Below are positions 4,629-7,525 of a stretch of 7,525 bases of DNA, piece by piece (the stretch's first letter is position 1; each line of letters begins with the position of its first letter). The notes beneath the pieces were generated by a model. The model saw only the letters and a list, made by a program, of their open reading frames with translations. It ran no database searches and was not told where the DNA came from. A program made the position numbers and the translations under genes. Origin of the DNA: Clostridiales bacterium. GTDB taxonomy: Bacteria; Bacillota; Clostridia; Oscillospirales; Oscillospiraceae. The stretch is taken from assembly GCA_003522945.1 (NCBI GenBank), contig DPHR01000183.1, positions 876-8,400 on the forward strand, given 5' to 3'.

Positions 4629-5882
4629 ATGAAACAAAGCGACAATACAAACCGAACGCCTGCCAATTGGGACGGCACACCGCAGGAGGACTATTTCGCC
4701 GACTGGAATACTCCGCCGGAGGAATATCCCGCCGCGGGACGGCATCTCTCGCCGGAAGCGCGGGAAGAATACTATGCCGAGCGCGACGCCTACTACGCCC
4801 GCCGGGACGCCTACTATGCGCAGCGCGATGCCTACTACGCCCAGCGCGAGCGCGAGGAGCGCGCCGCGGACGAGGAAGGCGAAGAATACGAAGAGAAGTA
4901 CGGCGAAGACTATGCCGACGACGCGGACGAGCCGGAGGAGGAAGAGGACGACGTTTCCTATGCCCCTGAGGACCGCGCCGAAACGCTGGAGGAGCCGAAA
5001 GAGAAGCCGAAAAAGAAAAAGCGCCGCCGCAAGGGGGGCTTTCTGCGGTTTCTTGTCACGGTCATCGTGCTTGCGATCGTCGCGCTGGTGGTCATCGGCA
5101 AAGCGCCGGTGCGAAATCCGGATAACCTTGAGCGTATTTCGGGCCGCAGCACGGTACTTCTCTGCGGCACGGACGAGGACGGCATGCGAACCGACACGAT
5201 CCTTCTCCTGACGCTCGACCGGAACGAGGGCAGCATCCGCCTTTTGAGCATCCCGCGCGACACCTATGCGCCTGCCTACTATGTGCCGAAGATCAACTCG
5301 GCCTACGGCGCGGTCGGCGGCGGGGAAAAGGGCATGGAGCAGCTCATGGAGCAGGTGAAAAACGTCGTCGGCTTCATGCCGGACGGCTATGCGCTCGTTA
5401 ATCTCAGCGCCTTTGTGGAGGCGGTCGATCTGCTCGGCGGGCTGGATTTTGACGTGCCCATGGACATGGACTACGACGATCCCGACCAGAACCTTTTCAT
5501 CCATCTGAAAGCCGGCGAGCAGCACCTGACCGGCGAGCAGCTTATGTGGGTCGTGCGTTTTCGCTCGGGATACGCCAATGCCGACATCGGCCGCACGGAG
5601 GTGCAGCGCGCGGTGATGAAGACCGCCATGAAGCAGTGGCTGCGGCCGAAAACGCTCGCTGCGCTGCCGGGGCTCTGGCGCATATATCAGGAAAATCTCA
5701 CGACCGACCTCTCGGTGCGCAACATCGTCTGGATGGCGCGCGTGCTCCTGAAGGGCATGAGCGGCGATATTGAAGCCAACGTTCTTCCCGGCTACGCTAC
5801 CATGGCGGGCGATGCCTCGGTCTACATGATCGACACCTACGCCGCCTCGGCTATATTGCCGGATTACAGTCCCTATAAATGA
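4629..5882 (+). CDS. LytR-CpsA-Psr (LCP) family cell-wall glycopolymer ligase
   Basis: This is a 417-residue type II membrane protein. Residues 1-136 are cytoplasmic and highly charged: a Tyr/Arg/Asp heptad repeat (48-75), an acidic stretch (81-125) and a Lys/Arg cluster (124-136) before the membrane helix at about 138-157. The extracellular LCP domain covers about 172-410. LCP proteins transfer undecaprenyl-linked glycopolymers such as teichoic acids or capsule onto peptidoglycan. The family's key residues are visible: CGTDEDGMRTD (179-189), SIPRDT (207-212, Arg210 and Asp211), KINSAYG (221-227) and the RxR...DxGR block (Arg310, Arg312, Asp319, Arg322). I expect an active enzyme. Most LCP proteins have a short cytoplasmic tail, so the long repetitive one is unusual. 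The ATG has only a modest AGGAACGA Shine-Dalgarno. The gene stands alone with its own promoter and 3' hairpin; which polymer it attaches cannot be told. Confidence 0.93.
   Translation: MKQSDNTNRTPANWDGTPQEDYFADWNTPPEEYPAAGRHLSPEAREEYYAERDAYYARRDAYYAQRDAYYAQREREERAADEEGEEYEEKYGEDYADDADEPEEEEDDVSYAPEDRAETLEEPKEKPKKKKRRRKGGFLRFLVTVIVLAIVALVVIGKAPVRNPDNLERISGRSTVLLCGTDEDGMRTDTILLLTLDRNEGSIRLLSIPRDTYAPAYYVPKINSAYGAVGGGEKGMEQLMEQVKNVVGFMPDGYALVNLSAFVEAVDLLGGLDFDVPMDMDYDDPDQNLFIHLKAGEQHLTGEQLMWVVRFRSGYANADIGRTEVQRAVMKTAMKQWLRPKTLAALPGLWRIYQENLTTDLSVRNIVWMARVLLKGMSGDIEANVLPGYATMAGDASVYMIDTYAASAILPDYSPYK
4770..4853 (+). repeat. Four tandem 21-bp repeats encoding a Tyr-Tyr-Ala-x-Arg-Asp-Ala heptad
   Basis: Four units encode YYAERDA, YYARRDA, YYAQRDA and YYAQRER (residues 48-75). 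The DNA units are clearly related but differ at synonymous positions, so this is not a fresh expansion. In-frame 21-bp units could expand or contract without a frameshift. The charged, tyrosine-rich, helix-prone composition suggests a cytoplasmic interaction surface; that is inference. Confidence 0.85.
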
Positions 5883-5918
5883 AGCAGGCGCCCCGACCGT
5901 GGTCGGGGCGTTCTGCTT
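5882..5918 (+). terminator. Hairpin at the 3' end of the LCP gene, probable terminator without a good U-tract
   Basis: An inner 10-bp GC-rich stem (5889-5898 with 5901-5910) is extended by AAGCAG (5882-5887) pairing with CTGCTT (5913-5918) across a small internal loop. It begins at the last base of the stop codon. No run of Ts follows, so it is atypical as a terminator but could stop or stabilise the 3' end. Confidence 0.55.
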
Positions 5919-5933
5919 GGTTCGCGTGGTGAG

Positions 5934-6065
5934 AAAAACCCTTCAGTCAGCCTGACGGCTGCCAGCTCCCCTGTTAGGGGAGCCAAGATAGTATTCCGAT
6001 AACCTGCTTGCCTCCCCTAACAGGGGAGGTGTCTTTTGCCGCAGGCAAAAGACGGAGGGGTTTTT
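5934..6065. repeat. 132-bp palindromic intergenic repeat (MITE/REP-like)
   Basis: The ends AAAAACCCTTCAGTC (5934-5948) and GACGGAGGGGTTTTT (6051-6065) are inverted repeats matching at 13 of 15 positions. Inside are four hairpins: AGCC/GGCT (5949-5960), an 8-bp stem GCTCCCCT/AGGGGAGC (5965-5983), an 8-bp stem CCTCCCCT/AGGGGAGG (6011-6029) and a perfect 10-bp stem GTCTTTTGCC/GGCAAAAGAC with a GCA loop (6031-6053). The two middle hairpins are reverse complements of each other over 17 bp (CTCCCC, TGTTA or TAACA, GGGGAG), so the whole element can fold as one long cruciform. No target-site duplication is obvious and no protein is encoded. It resembles dispersed non-autonomous elements I recall from gut Clostridia genomes; copy number cannot be checked here. 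Confidence 0.7.
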
Positions 6066-6154
6066 CGCGCGGGGAGACGATCCTCCTGTGGAAAGTAAAT
6101 GCTGAAAACCGCGACAAAGAAAATATAATTTGAAAAATAATTTATATAAAACTA
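6066..6154. other. Gene-free AT-rich stretch upstream of the heat-shock promoter
   Basis: Together with the flanking hairpin and repeat this completes the 341-base gap between the LCP gene and the next CDS (5883-6223). I see no ORF with a ribosome-binding site and no RNA gene. The A/T-rich run at about 6117-6150, directly upstream of the -35, could act as an UP element for the promoter at 6155. Confidence 0.5.
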
Positions 6155-6182
6155 TTGACAAAAGTTTTTCTTGTGCTATACT
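6155..6182 (+). promoter_or_regulatory. Near-consensus extended -10 promoter of the RHH-clpB operon
   Basis: A perfect -35 TTGACA (6155-6160) is followed after 16 nt by TATACT (6177-6182, 5/6). TGC at 6174-6176 supplies the extended -10 element, and A/T-rich DNA lies upstream. Transcription would start near 6189. A promoter this strong in front of a stress chaperone gene fits tight repressor control. Confidence 0.8.
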
Positions 6183-6192
6183 ATGATCAAAA

Positions 6193-6209
6193 GGTCAAAA
6201 TAGGTCAAA
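6193..6209 (+). promoter_or_regulatory. CtsR-type heat-shock operator (heptad direct repeat)
   Basis: GGTCAAA (6193-6199) and GGTCAAA (6203-6209) are perfect direct repeats separated by ATA. The known CtsR operator is RGTCAAA-NAN-RGTCAAA, so both heptads match fully, the 3-nt spacing is right and only the spacer's middle base differs. A degenerate third heptad, GATCAAA, precedes at 6185-6191. The site covers about +5 to +21 and touches the Shine-Dalgarno at 6207, so bound repressor would block transcription initiation. In Firmicutes CtsR controls clpB, clpC, clpE and clpP, and clpB is in this operon. The ctsR gene is not in the window. Confidence 0.85.
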
Positions 6210-6213
6210 GGAG
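6207..6213 (+). promoter_or_regulatory. Shine-Dalgarno that fixes the TTG start of the RHH gene
   Basis: AAAGGAG lies 10 nt before the TTG at 6224. The frame extends upstream to 6155, but those codons overlap the promoter and operator, so translation from there is not credible. The ATG at 6214 is in another frame. Confidence 0.75.
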
Positions 6214-6223
6214 ATGGTTCCTT

Positions 6224-6865
6224 TTGAAAAAGACATTGTACAGTCTGATGCTCAACGAGGAGGTCGTCCGCGAGGTGGACGTGCTCGCGCACCGGTTGGG
6301 GACGAGCCGGTCGAATCTCATCAATCAGATCCTCGCCGAATATGTGAACTATACGACGCCGGAGCGCCGCATCAACGACATTTTCTCCGCGCTTGAGCAG
6401 CTCATCAGCCCCTCGCGCGAGCTTGTGCCGTTTTTCTCGCCGAACAGCAGCACGATGTCGCTCAAAAGCTCTCTGCAGTATAAATACCGCCCGACGGTCA
6501 AGTACGAGCTGGAGCTGCACGGCGGCGACGAAAACTCCATCGGCGAGTTAACGGTGCTCTTCCGCACGCAGTCCGAAGCGCTCATCCGCGCGATGACGGA
6601 GTTTTTCCGGCTCTGGAAGCGTATCGAAGATACGCACCTGCCCGCCGGAACGGAGCGGCAGTATGCGCTGTACGACGGCAAATTCGTCCGTTCCATCGCA
6701 CCGCCCACCAAGGACTGCACCGCCGACGAGCTGGCGCAGGCTATCAGCGAATACATCCAGCTTTTTGACCGGCTGATGAAGGGCTATGTGAGCGGCGAGC
6801 TGGATGCGCGCGCTATCGAGCGCGAGTGGTTCACGCAGATGCGCCGCGCCGCCGTGCTGATTTAA
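6224..6865 (+). CDS. Ribbon-helix-helix (CopG/Arc-type) protein with uncharacterised C-terminal domain
   Basis: This 213-residue protein starts at TTG. Residues 2-42 look like a ribbon-helix-helix DNA-binding domain: a strand (KTLYSLMLN), helix 1 (EEVVREVDVLAHRLG), a TSRSN turn and helix 2 (LINQILAEYV). Such proteins bind DNA as dimers through the paired strands. The remaining 170 residues I do not recognise. A Ser/Pro-rich segment (62-78) is followed by a strand-rich part (85-116), a helix with Phe/Arg (118-136) and a C-terminal helical region (165-210). No membrane segment or enzyme motif is visible. It is expressed from the CtsR-type promoter and lies 45 nt before clpB with no terminator between, so it is probably heat-shock induced together with clpB. 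It is not CtsR, which is a winged-helix protein of different sequence. A regulatory role is likely from the N-terminus; its target is unknown. Confidence 0.85.
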   Translation: MKKTLYSLMLNEEVVREVDVLAHRLGTSRSNLINQILAEYVNYTTPERRINDIFSALEQLISPSRELVPFFSPNSSTMSLKSSLQYKYRPTVKYELELHGGDENSIGELTVLFRTQSEALIRAMTEFFRLWKRIEDTHLPAGTERQYALYDGKFVRSIAPPTKDCTADELAQAISEYIQLFDRLMKGYVSGELDARAIEREWFTQMRRAAVLI

Positions 6866-6910
6866 TCCTGTATACCATTTCTTCTCTTAATTTATTAAGG
6901 AGGGATCTTT

Positions 6911-7525
6911 ATGAACGCTGAAAAATTCACCCAGAAAAGTCTGGACGCGGTCCGCACCGCCAAATCCATGGCGGAGGAAAACCGCAACAACTATATCACC
7001 CCCGAGCATCTTCTCTATGCTCTCGTCGATCAGGACGGCGGGCTGATCCCGTCCCTGCTCGGCAAAATGAAGGTGGACTGCAACGCCGTCCTCTCCGAGC
7101 TTGATACCGCTATCGCCGCGCTGCCGAAGGTCGGCAATGTGAGCGAGGTGTATCTCTCCCCGGAGTGCGACCGTGCCATCAATGCCGCCGAGAAAGCCGC
7201 CAAATCGATGGGCGACGAGTACATCTCCGTCGAGCATCTGATGATCGGCATCTTCGCCGCCGCCACGCCGGCGATCAAGCGTATTTTCTCCGACCACGGC
7301 ATCACGAAGACCGCCTTCACCGAGGCTCTTTCCAAGGTCAAGACCGGTCCCGTGACCGGCGATAACCCGGAGAGCACCTATGATGCTCTCGCCAAATACG
7401 GCACCGATCTCGTCAAGCGCGCCCGCGAAAACGAGCTCGACCCCGTGATCGGCCGTGATAACGAGATCCGGAATGTCATCCGCATTCTCTCGCGTAAAAC
7501 GAAGAACAACCCCGTGCTCATCGGC
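6911..7525 (+). CDS. clpB: ATP-dependent chaperone ClpB, N-terminal part (continues past window)
   Basis: The first 205 residues of a ClpB/Hsp100 disaggregase, which with DnaK pulls aggregated proteins through its central pore. Two Clp-N repeats are visible: FTQKSLDAVRTAKSMAEE to PEHLLYAL (about 6-42) and YLSPECDRAINAAEKAAKSM to SVEHLMIGIF (about 81-116). Then come the linker and start of the first AAA+ domain: ALAKYGTDLVKRARENELDP (158-177), VIGRDNEIRNVIRILSRKTK (178-197) and NNPVLIG, which stops just before the Walker A motif. The longer landmarks distinguish ClpB from ClpC or ClpA reasonably, since the linker after Clp-N is the ClpB type. ATG at 6911 is preceded by AAGGAGGG (6897-6904) at 6 nt spacing. 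The 45-nt gap after the RHH gene holds no promoter, so clpB should be cotranscribed from 6155 under the CtsR-type operator. Confidence 0.95.
   Translation, partial: MNAEKFTQKSLDAVRTAKSMAEENRNNYITPEHLLYALVDQDGGLIPSLLGKMKVDCNAVLSELDTAIAALPKVGNVSEVYLSPECDRAINAAEKAAKSMGDEYISVEHLMIGIFAAATPAIKRIFSDHGITKTAFTEALSKVKTGPVTGDNPESTYDALAKYGTDLVKRARENELDPVIGRDNEIRNVIRILSRKTKNNPVLIG

Noticed and set aside
4590..5525. A 311-codon minus-strand frame opposite the LCP gene
   Set aside because: It is antisense to conserved LCP motifs, and its hydrophobic and Arg/Val-rich runs mirror the acidic and basic stretches of the LCP tail. It has no ribosome-binding site.
5934..6065. A CRISPR array or a structured RNA gene at the palindromic region
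   Set aside because: There are no regularly spaced direct repeats with unique spacers, and no promoter or conserved RNA motif. The terminal inverted repeats and nested hairpins fit a palindromic repeat element better.
5943..6161. A 72-codon minus-strand frame across the palindromic repeat
   Set aside because: It is mostly the repeat element itself, with no family resemblance and no ribosome-binding site.
6155..6223. N-terminal extension of the RHH protein from the TTG at 6155
   Set aside because: Those codons cover the -35, -10, predicted transcription start and operator. The TTG at 6224 has a proper Shine-Dalgarno and begins right at the ribbon-helix-helix strand.

Overview
The window is a GC-rich, tightly packed bacterial segment with Gram-positive signals: near-perfect anti-Shine-Dalgarno matches (AAGGAGGTGA), TTG start codons, sigma-A-type promoters in short AT-rich gaps, a LytR-CpsA-Psr (LCP) wall-assembly protein and a CtsR-type heat-shock operator. 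High GC, a palindromic intergenic repeat and the gene set suggest a Clostridia member such as a gut Oscillospiraceae-like organism. That taxonomic placement is inference.

Region 1 (1-4535) is an amino-acid catabolic locus. A YheO/DauR-type PAS regulator, cut off by the window's left edge, runs leftward. Divergent from it runs ridA (imine deaminase), then an unusually long tryptophanase-family PLP lyase (tnaA-like), then an 11-helix Na+-coupled neurotransmitter-symporter-family (NSS) transporter, closed by a strong intrinsic terminator at 4497-4535. The logic is coherent: the transporter imports the amino acid, the lyase beta-eliminates it and releases 2-aminoacrylate, and RidA hydrolyses that reactive enamine to pyruvate and ammonia. 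The regulator probably controls the operon through repeats in the shared 256-bp promoter region. The lyase carries all three tryptophanase-type substrate markers I can align, but has a roughly 45-residue insertion and a changed ring-pocket loop, so its substrate is open.

Region 2 (4536-5918) is a single LCP-family gene with its own extended -10 promoter and a hairpin at its 3' end. Its cytoplasmic N-terminus is unusually long and carries four tandem seven-residue Tyr/Arg/Asp repeats.

Region 3 (5919-6154) has no gene. It holds a 132-bp palindromic repeat with imperfect 15-bp terminal inverted repeats and four internal hairpins, followed by AT-rich DNA.

Region 4 (6155-7525) starts with a near-consensus extended -10 promoter. 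It is overlaid just downstream by a heptad direct repeat (GGTCAAA, 3 nt, GGTCAAA) matching the CtsR operator. The promoter drives an unrecognised ribbon-helix-helix protein and then clpB, which runs off the right edge. I read this as a class III heat-shock operon with an unexplained DNA-binding protein as first gene.
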